A stretch of 64,000 nt of DNA from Antarcticimicrobium luteum (GTDB lineage Bacteria > Pseudomonadota > Alphaproteobacteria > Rhodobacterales > Rhodobacteraceae), in NCBI RefSeq assembly GCF_004358185.1, contig NZ_SMUV01000063.1, forward strand, positions 80,612-144,611, in the 5' to 3' direction. The notes under the pieces are model-generated. The model was not told where the DNA came from. It made no database searches and was given only the letters and a program-made list of their open reading frames with translations. The position numbers and the translations under genes are program-made. Shown here piece by piece: positions 17,862-26,224 of the stretch; positions within the stretch are counted from its first letter, which is position 1, and every line of letters starts with the position of its first letter.

Positions 17862-18722
17862 TTAGCCGATCTCGGCGCGCAGGCGCCGCAGGTGGGCGGG
17901 CAGGTCGCGGGTGGTGAATACCGCCTCGCGCACCAGACGGTCGAAATGGCGGGTGAAGACCTCGATCCGATCGCGGTCGCGGAAGGCGAGGTAATGGCTG
18001 CCGGCGTAGAAAACGCAAAGCAGCGGGCCGAAGATCGTCACCGGCGCCGAGTAGAGGCGGCGGGAGTCGAACAGATAGAGGCGCAAGCGCGGGTAAAGCT
18101 GTTCGGCGAGATCGAGAAAGCGGTCGATCTGCGCGCGGCGCAGGGCCGCCGGGATGCCGCTGTAATAGCCGGCGGCCCGGGCGAAACACTCCAACTCGTA
18201 GAGCGGCAGCGCGATCTCGTAGTCCGATTGCGAACTGCGCATCCAGTTGAGCCGGTCCTCCGAGGCGCCGATGGCCTGATCGGCGGTGCGGCCCAGATGC
18301 GGGGCGTATTCCCATTCCAGCATGGCGCGGGTCTTAAGCATGTCGGGCAGGGCGGCGGGGACGTGGCGGATCTTGTAGCCCGCCGCCTCCCGGTGCCAGT
18401 CAAAGATCTGCTGGTCCACCAGCGCGCGGGGCGCTTCGCTGAGCGACAGGCTGGCCGAGAGCAGTTGCGCGGCGCTTTCGGGGCGATCCGAAAGGCTGAG
18501 CAGCCAGTCGGCGGAGACCCCGAGGGCGGCGGCGCAGGCGCCGACCACATGGGCATTGGGCAGCCGCGCGCCGGAGTCGGTGAGAAGCTGCGAAATGGTC
18601 GAGCGGTCGACGCCCACGGTGCGGGCCAGCGCGCTCTGGCTCAGGTCCGCCTGGCGCATGGCCTGGGCCAGACGATCACGGAATTGGCGCGCGCGCAGGC
18701 GCTTGTCGACTTTTACCGGCAT
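17862..18722 (-). CDS. XRE-family transcriptional regulator
   Basis: A 286-aa protein. The N-terminal Cro/CI-type HTH (residues about 12-75) includes LSQSALARTVGVDRSTISQLL and VGACAAALGVSADWLLSLSD. A C-terminal region of about 190 residues resembles no domain I can name; it contains DMLKTRAMLEWEYAPHLG and a beta-rich stretch with YAGSHYLAFRDRD. The gene is divergent from the DUF2061-desaturase pair and convergent with the carnitine operon. The 105-bp divergent spacer is A/T-rich near its start codon. It probably regulates itself and the divergent genes. Confidence 0.83.
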   Translation of the reverse strand: MPVKVDKRLRARQFRDRLAQAMRQADLSQSALARTVGVDRSTISQLLTDSGARLPNAHVVGACAAALGVSADWLLSLSDRPESAAQLLSASLSLSEAPRALVDQQIFDWHREAAGYKIRHVPAALPDMLKTRAMLEWEYAPHLGRTADQAIGASEDRLNWMRSSQSDYEIALPLYELECFARAAGYYSGIPAALRRAQIDRFLDLAEQLYPRLRLYLFDSRRLYSAPVTIFGPLLCVFYAGSHYLAFRDRDRIEVFTRHFDRLVREAVFTTRDLPAHLRRLRAEIG

Positions 18723-18827
18723 ATGGTGATAAATAACGCAATATGTGAGTTTTGTTAATCAAATTCCGAATGGTCACATGCCGCGCCGCAGCGTTACCTG
18801 TTCCCATCACGAACAGACGGAGACGGC

Positions 18828-19031
18828 ATGGAAACGCGCAAGCGATCGTTGATCAAGGCGGTGATCTGGAACCTGATCGGGCTGGCGATGATGGCGGCGG
18901 TTGGGCTCGCCGCCACCGGGTCGGTCGCGGTGGGCGGCACCGTGGCGGTGATCAATACCGCGCTGGGGCTGGTCCTCTATCTGGTCTATGAACGGGTCTG
19001 GGCCAATATCGGCTGGGGCCGCCATGTCTGA
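18828..19031 (+). CDS. DUF2061 membrane protein
   Basis: A 67-aa protein with two hydrophobic segments: SLIKAVIWNLIGLAMMAAVG and, after a short turn, GGTVAVINTALGLVLYLVYE. It ends in the typical DUF2061 motif YERVWANIGWGR. The domain is widespread but without a firm function. The start has ACGGAG upstream, and the gene overlaps the desaturase by 8 bp, so the two proteins are made together. This linkage suggests a membrane role tied to the desaturase. Confidence 0.88.
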   Translation: METRKRSLIKAVIWNLIGLAMMAAVGLAATGSVAVGGTVAVINTALGLVLYLVYERVWANIGWGRHV

Positions 19032-19920
19032 GCCGCGCCTGCCTGGTCCGACGACGCCCGAATGGGGCACCTTCGCGCTGATCCTGGGCTGTTACACGCT
19101 CTGGCTGGCGCTGCTTTTTGTGCCGCTGCCGTTCTGGCTGACCGGGCCGCTTCTGGCGTTGGTGCTGGCGCTGCATTCCTCGCTGACCCATGAGGTGCTG
19201 CACGGGCACCCGTTCCGCGCGCGCGCCCTGAACGAGGCGCTGATGGCGCTGCCGCTGACGCTTCTGATCCCCTATGGCCGGTTCCGCGATCTGCACCTGG
19301 CCCATCATCTGGATGCGCGGCTGACCGACCCCTATGACGACCCGGAATCGAACTATCTCGATCCGGGCGTCTGGGCCGGGCTGCCGCGCTGGCAGCGGGC
19401 CGTTTACGCGGCGAACAACACCCTGTTGGGCCGGATCCTGCTGGGTCCGGCGATCGGCCAGTTGCAATTCATGGCCGAGGATTGGCGGCGGCGGGATGAA
19501 CGGGCGGTGTGGGGCGCCTGGGCGCTGCATCTGGCGGGGCTGGCGGCGGTGCTGTGGGTCGTGGCGCGCTCGCCGCTGCCGCTCTGGATCTATCTGGCGG
19601 CCGCCTATGGCGCGCTGGGGGTGCTGAAGATCCGCACCTTTCTGGAACACCGCGCGCATGAGCATGCCCGCGCCCGCACGGTGATCGTCGAGGATCGCGG
19701 CCCGCTGGCGTTTCTGTTTCTGAACAACAACCTGCATGTTGTTCACCATATGCATCCCAAGGCGCCCTGGTATCGGCTGCCGGCGCTCTACCGGGCGGGC
19801 AGGGCGCGCTATCTGGCCTGCAACGGGCAGTATGTCTATCGCTCCTACGGCGAGGTGCTGCGCCGCTATCTGCTGCGGCCCAAGGATCCGGTGGCGCATC
19901 CGCTCTTCCGCGCGCGCTGA
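19024..19920 (+). CDS. Fatty acid desaturase family protein
   Basis: A 298-aa membrane di-iron enzyme. The three histidine clusters are present: HEVLHGH, HLAHH and NNNLHVVHH. Hydrophobic segments lie at about 10-55 and 165-205. The start at 19024 (MSEPRLPGP) overlaps the DUF2061 stop; the frame is open 12 codons upstream inside that gene. Members desaturate or hydroxylate lipids, carotenoids or small alkyl compounds. The neighbourhood (carnitine operon, XRE regulator, exporter) does not settle the substrate. Confidence 0.85.
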   Translation: MSEPRLPGPTTPEWGTFALILGCYTLWLALLFVPLPFWLTGPLLALVLALHSSLTHEVLHGHPFRARALNEALMALPLTLLIPYGRFRDLHLAHHLDARLTDPYDDPESNYLDPGVWAGLPRWQRAVYAANNTLLGRILLGPAIGQLQFMAEDWRRRDERAVWGAWALHLAGLAAVLWVVARSPLPLWIYLAAAYGALGVLKIRTFLEHRAHEHARARTVIVEDRGPLAFLFLNNNLHVVHHMHPKAPWYRLPALYRAGRARYLACNGQYVYRSYGEVLRRYLLRPKDPVAHPLFRAR

Positions 19921-19940
19921 GCCCGTGCCATAGGGGAGCG

Positions 19941-20834
19941 ATGACCTGGGTCTTCATCTCCATCGCGGCGGCGGCGTTCCAGACGCTGCGCTTCATGCTG
20001 CAAAAGGCGCTGAGCATGGGCACGCTCTCGGCGGGCGGCGCGACGCTGGCGCGGTTTTTCTATTCCGCGCCCTTCGTGGTGGCGCTGGCGGCGGGATACT
20101 GGCGCTGGGGCGGAGCGCCCTGGCCGGGCTATTCGGGGGCCTTCTGGGCCTATGCGCTGGTCGGCGGGCTGACGCAGATCCTGGCGACCTGGTGCGTGGT
20201 GGCGCTGTTCGCGCATCGCAATTTCGCCGTCGGCATCACCTTCAAGAAGACCGAGGTGGTGCAGACCGCCGCCGTCGGCTTCGTGCTGCTGGGCGATACC
20301 GTGTCGGCCCCGGGACTGACGGCGATCGTGCTGGGGCTGATTGGCGTGCTGGTGCTGTCGGATGGCTCCGGCGGGGCCGGGATCAAACGGTTTTTCAACC
20401 GCGCGGCGGGGCTGGGGCTGGTGTCGGGGGCGTTCTTTGCCGTGTCCGCCGTCTGTTATCGCGGCGCCACGCTGGAGGTGGCCAGCGCGGATGCCTTTCT
20501 GCGCGCGCTGCTGGCGCTGGCGGCGGTGACGCTGAGCCAGGCCGTCGGCCTGTCGCTCTGGCTGATGTGGCGCGAGCCGGGCGAGGTCACCCGGGTGATC
20601 GCCGCGCGGAAAACCGCCGTCTGGATGGGGATCACCGGCATGGCCGGATCGCTATGCTGGTTCACCGCCTTCACGTTGCAGAACGCCGCCTATGTCTTTG
20701 CCGTCGGGCAGATCGAGGTGATCTTTTCCATCGCCGCCTCGGTGCTGTTCTTCAGCGAAAAGATGGCGCGCAAGGAACTGGCCGGGATCGGGCTTCTGAC
20801 CCTCAGCATCCTGGGGCTGGTGCTGATCGGGTAG
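19941..20834 (+). CDS. EamA/DMT-superfamily transporter
   Basis: A 297-aa membrane protein with about 10 hydrophobic segments in two EamA halves, as in RhaT/YdcZ-type drug/metabolite transporters. The gene starts 20 bp after the desaturase stop, with AGGGGAG before the ATG, so it is probably the third gene of the DUF2061-desaturase operon. The signature-like segment FFSEKMARKELAGIGLLTLSILGLVLIG is the second-half terminal region. The transported compound is unknown. Confidence 0.87.
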   Translation: MTWVFISIAAAAFQTLRFMLQKALSMGTLSAGGATLARFFYSAPFVVALAAGYWRWGGAPWPGYSGAFWAYALVGGLTQILATWCVVALFAHRNFAVGITFKKTEVVQTAAVGFVLLGDTVSAPGLTAIVLGLIGVLVLSDGSGGAGIKRFFNRAAGLGLVSGAFFAVSAVCYRGATLEVASADAFLRALLALAAVTLSQAVGLSLWLMWREPGEVTRVIAARKTAVWMGITGMAGSLCWFTAFTLQNAAYVFAVGQIEVIFSIAASVLFFSEKMARKELAGIGLLTLSILGLVLIG

Positions 20835-21160
20835 GGGCGGAGAGGGGGCGCGGGCCATCGGGCGGCGTCTCGAAAACCTGAAGCGATGGCGCGTTGCCGG
20901 CCGTCCGAGCTATGCACGCCAGCACGGAACAGGCCCGAAGGGCGCCGCGCAAGCGCCGGACCGTCCCCGCGGTCAGGCGCTTGGTCAAAGCTTGCGTACC
21001 ATTCGTATGTCGTCCGGATTCGGCTGGGATAAAGCGCGCCGATCAGAGGTCGCAGCGCCAGCCCACGGTCCGGCGCTTGCGCAGCTCGCTCTGCTGGTTG
21101 AATGGCGGATGTGGCCAGCGATATCCCATCGTTTCGGGTTTCTGGATGCCGCCTTAGATC
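20835..21160. repeat. Gene-free region with an 18-bp perfect inverted repeat
   Basis: No convincing gene; the short open frames lack start signals and family resemblance. An exact 18-bp sequence at 20947-20964 recurs inverted at 21065-21082, with 100 bp between. The outer flanks differ. Its core, GCGCAAGCGCCGGA, also appears (as reverse complement) at 17740-17753 between the carnitine operon and the XRE gene. This looks like a dispersed repeat pair or the trace of a small element. Confidence 0.6.
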
Positions 21161-21889
21161 TCAGCCGTCGTGACGGATCGCATTGCCCGAGACGGGTCCG
21201 CGGCCCCCCAGCTGCAGAAACAGGCTTTCTTCCTCGCCGTTGCGGAAAAAGGGCACCGTGGCGGGCGGGTCGAAATCATGCGCCCGCGCCGCGACCTCGG
21301 CCAGAACCACCTCGGTGATGAAGGGCAGGTCGAATTTCCGCACCTCGTTCAGCGGGATCCACTGCAGATGCGAAAGCTCGTCGCAGGCATGGGTGAAATC
21401 GTCCGGATCGCCTTGGATCGCGCCGGCATCCACCAGAAAGAACCGCGCATCGAACCTGCGCGGCCGGCCCGGAGGGGTCAGCGCGCGGAACACGAATTGC
21501 AGCGCCTCGGCCGAGGGCACGTGGCCGGTTCCGGCAAAGCTCTGCCAGTCGGCGGGCACCTGGCCGGGCCAGCTGCCGGGACGGCCGAGCACCAGGCCGG
21601 TCTCTTCCCACAGCTCGCGCACGGCGGCGGCGGCCAGCGCGTTCTGCATGCCGGATGGGGCGTTGTCCGCCAGCCGGTCGTGGCACACCGGCGGCAGCGG
21701 CGCGGCCAGCGGGATCCGGGCATCGTCGGGATCGACGGCGCCGCCGGGAAAGACGAACTTGTTCGGCATGAACGCCGCCTGTGCGCCGCGCTGGCCCATC
21801 AGGATGGCGGGTTTATCCAGCCGGTCGCGCAGCACGATGACCGTGGCGGCGTTGCGGATCGCGGTCTTGTCCTGTGTCTTGGTGCTCAT
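21161..21889 (-). CDS. Nudix hydrolase
   Basis: A 242-aa protein with a Nudix core. The conserved REL(W)EETGLVLG part of the box is preceded, after an insertion, by FVFPGGAVDPDDA, so the box is split as in the NUDT7/NUDT19-like CoA diphosphatases. The family cleaves nucleoside-diphosphate-linked substrates. The ATG at 21889 (MSTKTQDKTA) is preferred over the frame open to 21958. It lies 29 bp downstream of the DUF983 gene on the same strand, so the pair is probably co-transcribed. The substrate is unknown. Confidence 0.88.
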   Translation of the reverse strand: MSTKTQDKTAIRNAATVIVLRDRLDKPAILMGQRGAQAAFMPNKFVFPGGAVDPDDARIPLAAPLPPVCHDRLADNAPSGMQNALAAAAVRELWEETGLVLGRPGSWPGQVPADWQSFAGTGHVPSAEALQFVFRALTPPGRPRRFDARFFLVDAGAIQGDPDDFTHACDELSHLQWIPLNEVRKFDLPFITEVVLAEVAARAHDFDPPATVPFFRNGEEESLFLQLGGRGPVSGNAIRHDG

Positions 21890-21918
21890 GTCCCGTCCTG
21901 TGTGTTGTGTCGGAAGGG

Positions 21919-22317
21919 TCAGGCGGATTCGTCGAACCCGTGCATCCGCCGGGCCCATTGGAAGGCCACGACCGCGCCCTTCAGTCTGGGCAGAAGGTAA
22001 AGCGAGAGGGCGAGGCAGCCAACCGCAAAGATCGAGAACAGCACCATCGGGCTGGGGCGGAAGGCTTCGAACACGATCAGCAGCAGCGGCGCCATCAGGT
22101 GGCCGACGATCAGGATGGTCAGATAGGCCGGGCCGTCGTCAGCGCGGTGGTTGCTCATATCCAGTCCGCAGACAGAGCAGCTGTCGTTGACCTTGAGATA
22201 GCTGTGCAGCACCGCGCCCTCGCCGCAGTTGGGGCATTTCCCGCGATAGCCGCGGAACAGCGCGTTCCCCAGCGGGCGGTCGGTTTCGGCAGGTGCGGCG
22301 ATGGTCTGATCGGTCAT
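21919..22317 (-). CDS. DUF983 family membrane protein
   Basis: A 132-aa protein. The N-terminal zinc-ribbon-like part has CPNCGEG and, 20 residues on, CSVCGLD. It is followed by a GPAYLTILIVGHLMAPLLL helix and a second membrane span, then a basic tail. This is the DUF983 pattern found widely in alphaproteobacteria without a known function. The ATG at 22317 gives the full domain. It is upstream of and co-directional with the Nudix gene, and divergent from the EF-hand operon. Confidence 0.87.
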   Translation of the reverse strand: MTDQTIAAPAETDRPLGNALFRGYRGKCPNCGEGAVLHSYLKVNDSCSVCGLDMSNHRADDGPAYLTILIVGHLMAPLLLIVFEAFRPSPMVLFSIFAVGCLALSLYLLPRLKGAVVAFQWARRMHGFDESA

Positions 22318-22388
22318 GGGTCTCTCTCGGTGATTGCGGTCAATCTGGGGTTTCTGCGGGCAAAGAAAAAGAGCGATGCGATATATTG

Positions 22389-22414
22389 CGTCCGGATGTC
22401 GCAAATTTCGGACG
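22389..22414. other. Dyad in the DUF983/EF-hand divergent region
   Basis: A 6-bp inverted repeat, CGTCCG at 22389-22394 and CGGACG at 22409-22414, lies in the 198-bp divergent spacer. It is a candidate operator or small hairpin ahead of the EF-hand/ECF operon. There is no T run. Confidence 0.35.
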
Positions 22415-22515
22415 ATAAGAAAATGACAAAATTCTGCGACGGATTTTGCTCGGGGCGGCGTTTGAAGGGTATGAACGGCGGCGAAGGGCCGTCGCGCAGC
22501 GGAAGGAAGACAGAT

Positions 22516-23145
22516 ATGAAACATCGCCATTTCATCGCAGGGGCGGTTCTCGCAGTGGCCGCATTGGGCACCGGGGCCGTTCTGGCGCAGGGTCAGGGAC
22601 AGATGCCCGGTCCGATGGGCGGCATGGGTATGCATCAGCGTCCCACCTTCGAAGAGCTGGACACCGACCAGAACGGCACCGTCACCGCAGAAGAGATGAT
22701 GGCCCATGCCAAAGGCAGGTTCGATGCCGTCGATACCGATGGCGACGGCAAGCTGAGCCTGGAAGAGATGCAGGCCCAGGCGCGCCAGCGGGCCGATGCC
22801 ATGGCCGCGCAGATGCTCACGCGGATGGACCAGAACGGCGACGGCGTGGTCACCTTTGACGAAATGCCGGGCCAGCGCCGCGAAAGCCAGATGGAGCGGA
22901 TGTTCTCGCGCGCCGATGCGGACGATGACGGCGGCCTCAGCAAGACCGAGTTCGATCGGGCCCACGCCCGCATGAGTGAGCGGATGGGGGGCCGGATGGG
23001 TCATCACAAAGGCAATCACATGGGCATGCGCGACGGCAGGATGATGGGCGAATGCGGCATGAAAGGTCAGATGGGCGGCATGCAGAAGGGCCAGATGGGC
23101 GATTGCGACGGCTCCGGTCGCCAGCGGATGCAGGGTAACAACTGA
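22516..23145 (+). CDS. Periplasmic EF-hand calcium-binding protein
   Basis: A 209-aa protein with a signal peptide (residues 1-24, MKHRHF then hydrophobic, cut after VLA). It has four canonical 12-residue EF-hand loops: DTDQNGTVTAEE at 49-60, DTDGDGKLSLEE at 73-84, DQNGDGVVTFDE at 105-116 and DADDDGGLSKTE at 134-145. The C-terminus (from about 155) is a Met/Gly/His-rich tail that could bind metal. The ATG follows AAGGAAGA. It lies 4 bp ahead of the ECF sigma gene. Periplasmic Ca2+ or metal binding is clear from sequence; its link to the sigma factor is inferred from position. Confidence 0.9.
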   Translation: MKHRHFIAGAVLAVAALGTGAVLAQGQGQMPGPMGGMGMHQRPTFEELDTDQNGTVTAEEMMAHAKGRFDAVDTDGDGKLSLEEMQAQARQRADAMAAQMLTRMDQNGDGVVTFDEMPGQRRESQMERMFSRADADDDGGLSKTEFDRAHARMSERMGGRMGHHKGNHMGMRDGRMMGECGMKGQMGGMQKGQMGDCDGSGRQRMQGNN

Positions 23146-23149
23146 TCCG

Positions 23150-23827
23150 GTGGCCCGCGCCGGGACCATAACCGGCCCCGGCGGCCTGCGCGGCGGATCT
23201 GCCGCGGCGCCCGGTGACCTCGCACCCGGTGACCTCGCGCCCGGGGAGGATGCGGAGGCCGCGCTGTCCGATGACGCGCTGGTGGCGCTGTTCGCCAATG
23301 GCGACGAGCGGGCGGCGCGGAGGTTGACCGCGCGGCTGGGTCCGCGAACCTTTTCGGTCGCCCTTCGGGTTCTGGGCGACCGCGATGAGGCCGAGGACGT
23401 GGCGCAGGAGGCGATGATGCGGCTATGGCGCATGGCGCCGGACTGGCAGCCGGGGCAGGCCCGGGTGTCGACCTGGCTTTACCGGGTGACGCTGAACCTG
23501 TGCATCGACCGCAAAAGGCGCAGCAGGCGGGCCGGTGCGTTGCGGCTGGACGATGTGCCCGATCCGCCCGATCCGGGCCGGAGCGCACCGGAACGGATGC
23601 AGGATGGCGCGCGGGCGGATGCCTTGCAATCGGCGCTGATGAGCCTGCCCGAGCGGCAGCGTCAGGCGGTGGTGCTGCGCCATATCGAAGAGCTCTCGAA
23701 CCCCGAGATCGCGGGGATCATGGAAATCAGCGTCGAGGCGGTCGAAAGTCTGACCGCCCGGGGCCGGCGGGCGCTGGCTGCGGCCCTGGCCGGGCGGCGC
23801 GACGAACTGGGGTATAGCGATGGCTGA
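23150..23827 (+). CDS. ECF RNA polymerase sigma factor
   Basis: A 225-aa sigma-70 family protein with region 2 (ALRVLGDRDEAEDVAQEAMMRLWRMA, then STWLYRVTLNLCIDRKR) and region 4 (MSLPERQRQAVVLRHIEELSNPEIAGIMEISVEAVESL). The frame starts at a GTG at 23150 and carries a Gly/Ala/Pro-rich leader that includes a GDLAP duplication, so the true start may be further in. The gene overlaps the next one by 8 bp, typical of an ECF sigma and its anti-sigma factor. Genes upstream and downstream suggest a cell-envelope or metal stress signal. Confidence 0.9.
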   Translation: MARAGTITGPGGLRGGSAAAPGDLAPGDLAPGEDAEAALSDDALVALFANGDERAARRLTARLGPRTFSVALRVLGDRDEAEDVAQEAMMRLWRMAPDWQPGQARVSTWLYRVTLNLCIDRKRRSRRAGALRLDDVPDPPDPGRSAPERMQDGARADALQSALMSLPERQRQAVVLRHIEELSNPEIAGIMEISVEAVESLTARGRRALAAALAGRRDELGYSDG

Positions 23828-24188
23828 GACAGATACAGAAGACGCCATTCTGGCGGCCCATTTCGCCGCGGCGCGGCGCATGGTCGGGGCGATGCCGGCG
23901 GAGCTGGAGGCACGGATCCTTGCCGATGCGGCGCAGGTGCAGGCCGGGCGCACCGCGCCCGGCCCGGCCCGATCCGCCGGGGCCGGGCTGATGCAGCAGT
24001 TCCTGCGGGTGCTGGGCGGCTGGCCGGCGATGGGCGGACTGGCGGCGGCTTGTGCTGCCGGGGTCTGGATCGGCGTCGCGCCGCCCGACTTTCTGCCCGA
24101 TCCGGTCGGGCTGATGGTTCAGGGCGACACGGATGTGAATCTGCTGGACAGTTACGCGCTGTCCTCGGTGCTGCCGGAGGAAGGGTAA
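23820..24188 (+). CDS. Probable anti-sigma factor, membrane protein
   Basis: A 122-aa protein with a cytoplasmic N-terminal helix pair (ILAAHFAAARRMVGAMPAEL), a single hydrophobic span at about 70-85 (MGGLAAACAAGVWIGVAP) and a short periplasmic tail. There is no zinc-binding HxxxCxxC motif. Position and topology fit a single-pass anti-sigma factor for the preceding sigma factor, with which it overlaps by 8 bp. Sequence alone does not prove the role. Confidence 0.7.
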   Translation: MAETDTEDAILAAHFAAARRMVGAMPAELEARILADAAQVQAGRTAPGPARSAGAGLMQQFLRVLGGWPAMGGLAAACAAGVWIGVAPPDFLPDPVGLMVQGDTDVNLLDSYALSSVLPEEG

Positions 24189-24189
24189 G

Positions 24190-24672
24190 ATGACCGATAT
24201 GACCGATCGCAAACCGCCCCGGATGCGGCCTTGGCTGCGGGTCCTGCTGGGGATCTCTCTGGCGCTGAACCTGGCGGTGGCGGGGCTGGCCATCGGGGCG
24301 GCGATCCGTTTCGGCGGGGCGCCCGAGGGCGCCCGCCCGCCGCTGCCGCTGGGGGCCATGCTGTATCGTGAATTGCCGCGCGAGGACCGCCGCGCCCTGC
24401 GCGACAGCAGCTTCGGTCCGCGAGAAGAGCGGGCCGAGCGTCGGCGCGCGGATGCCGCCGAACTGGACGCGGCGCTGCGCGCGGTGCCGTTCGACAGCGC
24501 CCGCGTCGAGGCGTTCCTGGCCGGGCAGGCCCGGCGGCATTCCGACCTGGAACAGGCGATGCGGGCGGCCTGGCTGCGCCAGGTCGCGGGGATGAGCGAC
24601 GCCGCGCGCGCCGCCTTTGCCGACAGGCTCTCCGAGGCGATGGTGCATCACGACCGCCACCACAGTCGCTAA
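24190..24672 (+). CDS. CpxP/Spy-like periplasmic metal-resistance family protein
   Basis: A 160-aa protein with one N-terminal transmembrane/signal-anchor segment (WLRVLLGISLALNLAVAGLAIGAAI) and a periplasmic helical domain rich in Arg and Glu. The domain ends in HHDRHHSR, a possible metal ligand cluster. The pattern matches the heavy-metal-resistance (CnrX/RsgX-like) group. It begins 1 nt after the anti-sigma stop. In ECF systems of this type the periplasmic protein can sense metals or misfolded proteins and signal to the anti-sigma factor; here that is inference. Confidence 0.75.
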   Translation: MTDMTDRKPPRMRPWLRVLLGISLALNLAVAGLAIGAAIRFGGAPEGARPPLPLGAMLYRELPREDRRALRDSSFGPREERAERRRADAAELDAALRAVPFDSARVEAFLAGQARRHSDLEQAMRAAWLRQVAGMSDAARAAFADRLSEAMVHHDRHHSR

Positions 24673-24691
24673 GCGGCTCTGTCCCCGGTCC

Positions 24692-26101
24692 TCAGACCAG
24701 TGCCGGGGCGACAGCGATCCGGTTGCGCCCGGCGCTCTTGGCCGCGTAGAGCGCCCGGTCGGCGCGGCGGATCAGGGCCTCGGCCGGCTCGTCGCCCGGC
24801 GCCGCGGCGGGGCCGATCGCCAGGCCGATGCTCAGCGTCACCGACACCGGCGCGGCAAGGCCCGGCGCGCGGACCGGCTGTTCCCCCAACTGGCGGCACA
24901 GCCGCGCGGCGAGATCTGCCGCCGCTTCTGCCGCCGCCTCCCGCGCGGTGCCGGGCAGTACGATCAGAAACTCGTCGCCGCCATAGCGCGCGATCATCGC
25001 GCCCGCCGGCAACGCGGCGCGCAACCGCTGTGCCGCTGCGGTCAGCACCGCATCTCCGGCCGGGTGGCCGTGGTGGTCGTTGACCCGTTTGAACCGGTCC
25101 AGGTCGGCCAGCATCACCGCCACCCCCTCCGTCCGCCCCGCCGCCGCGCGCAGCGCCCCGGCCAGATAGGGTAGCGCATGGCGGCGGTTGTAGAGCCCGG
25201 TCATCGGATCGTGCAGCGCCGCCCGCAACCCGTCCTGCACGGTGGCGCGCTGCCGGTCGGCGCGGGCCCTGCGCCGGAGTTGCGCGGCCAGCCGCAGGGC
25301 CAGTTCGGCACCGTCAAAACCCGGGGCGGTGACGTCATGCGCGCCGCGGTCCAGCGCCTCGGCGGCGAGCCGCGCGTCGCCCGCCGGCGGCACCGCGATC
25401 ACGGCCATGTCGCGCGTCGCCCCGGCGGCGCGCAGGCCGGCCAGCAGATGCAGCATTCCGGTCGCACGGGGCGCCGACAGCTCGATCACCGCCGCGTCGG
25501 CGCAGGGCCGCTGCGGCAACAGCCGCCCGCCGGCGTCGATTGTATGGCAGACGATCCGGTGCGCCGGCGCATGCCGGGCCAGTGCCCTGTGCCAACTGCG
25601 GGCGGTGTCCGCCGTCCCGGTGATGAGGGTGACGCGGGCCCCGGAGGGGCGCGCCGTATAGCTGGCGGCGGCCTCCGACAGCCCGGCCACAGCCGCCGCG
25701 CCGCCGCCCAGGTCCAGCCCCTCGGAGCTGTAGCCGGCGCGGATCAGGCTGCGGATCCGGGCCTGCATCAGCCGGTCGTCGACCGATGGGCAGAGCGCAT
25801 CGTCGATCCCCGCCGCCAGCGCGCGCAGCCGTGCGGCGCGGTCGTTCTGGGCGGTGAGCGCGATCATCGGCACCCGCGCCAGTGCCGGGTCGTCCCGCAG
25901 CCGCGCCCGCAGGTCCGGCGCGTCGCCGCCCGGCAGGGTCATCGCCGCCAGGATCAGGTCGGGCCGGAGCCGCCGGGCCATCGCCATCGCGTCGGTCATC
26001 CGCGTGGCCATCACCACCCGGTACCAGGCGGCGCCGAGCTGAAACTCCAGCATCAGGCGCCTTGTGGCGTCGGCATCCGCGATCAGAATGGTTGCGTGCA
26101 A
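24692..26101 (-). CDS. PleD-like diguanylate cyclase with degenerate receivers
   Basis: A 469-aa protein with two receiver-like domains (about 3-122 and 155-280) and a GGDEF domain (about 295-465) with intact GGDEF at 374-378. It should make c-di-GMP from GTP. The first receiver keeps D9 and D11 but has alanine (A53) where the phosphoacceptor aspartate belongs, and the conserved lysine site reads CPSVDD. The second receiver has glutamate at the equivalent spot (AVIELSAP). Phosphorylation control is therefore probably lost. No RxxD inhibitory site is seen five residues before GGDEF. The product ends convergent with the ECF operon. Confidence 0.9.
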   Translation of the reverse strand: MHATILIADADATRRLMLEFQLGAAWYRVVMATRMTDAMAMARRLRPDLILAAMTLPGGDAPDLRARLRDDPALARVPMIALTAQNDRAARLRALAAGIDDALCPSVDDRLMQARIRSLIRAGYSSEGLDLGGGAAAVAGLSEAAASYTARPSGARVTLITGTADTARSWHRALARHAPAHRIVCHTIDAGGRLLPQRPCADAAVIELSAPRATGMLHLLAGLRAAGATRDMAVIAVPPAGDARLAAEALDRGAHDVTAPGFDGAELALRLAAQLRRRARADRQRATVQDGLRAALHDPMTGLYNRRHALPYLAGALRAAAGRTEGVAVMLADLDRFKRVNDHHGHPAGDAVLTAAAQRLRAALPAGAMIARYGGDEFLIVLPGTAREAAAEAAADLAARLCRQLGEQPVRAPGLAAPVSVTLSIGLAIGPAAAPGDEPAEALIRRADRALYAAKSAGRNRIAVAPALV

Positions 26102-26224
26102 GGGCGGGCCGCCTTTCGTCCGGTCCCGGCATCCCGCGCCGGGGCGTAATCATGGCAGAATTGTGGCGACGGATGGTTAACATCCGGTTTCGCGCGGCCG
26201 GCGCACTGGTGGGCTCCGCGCATG

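Noticed and set aside
20894..21157. Short open frame in the DMT-Nudix spacer
   Set aside because: No ribosome-binding site, no family resemblance and Arg/Pro-rich composition; the area is better described by the inverted repeat.
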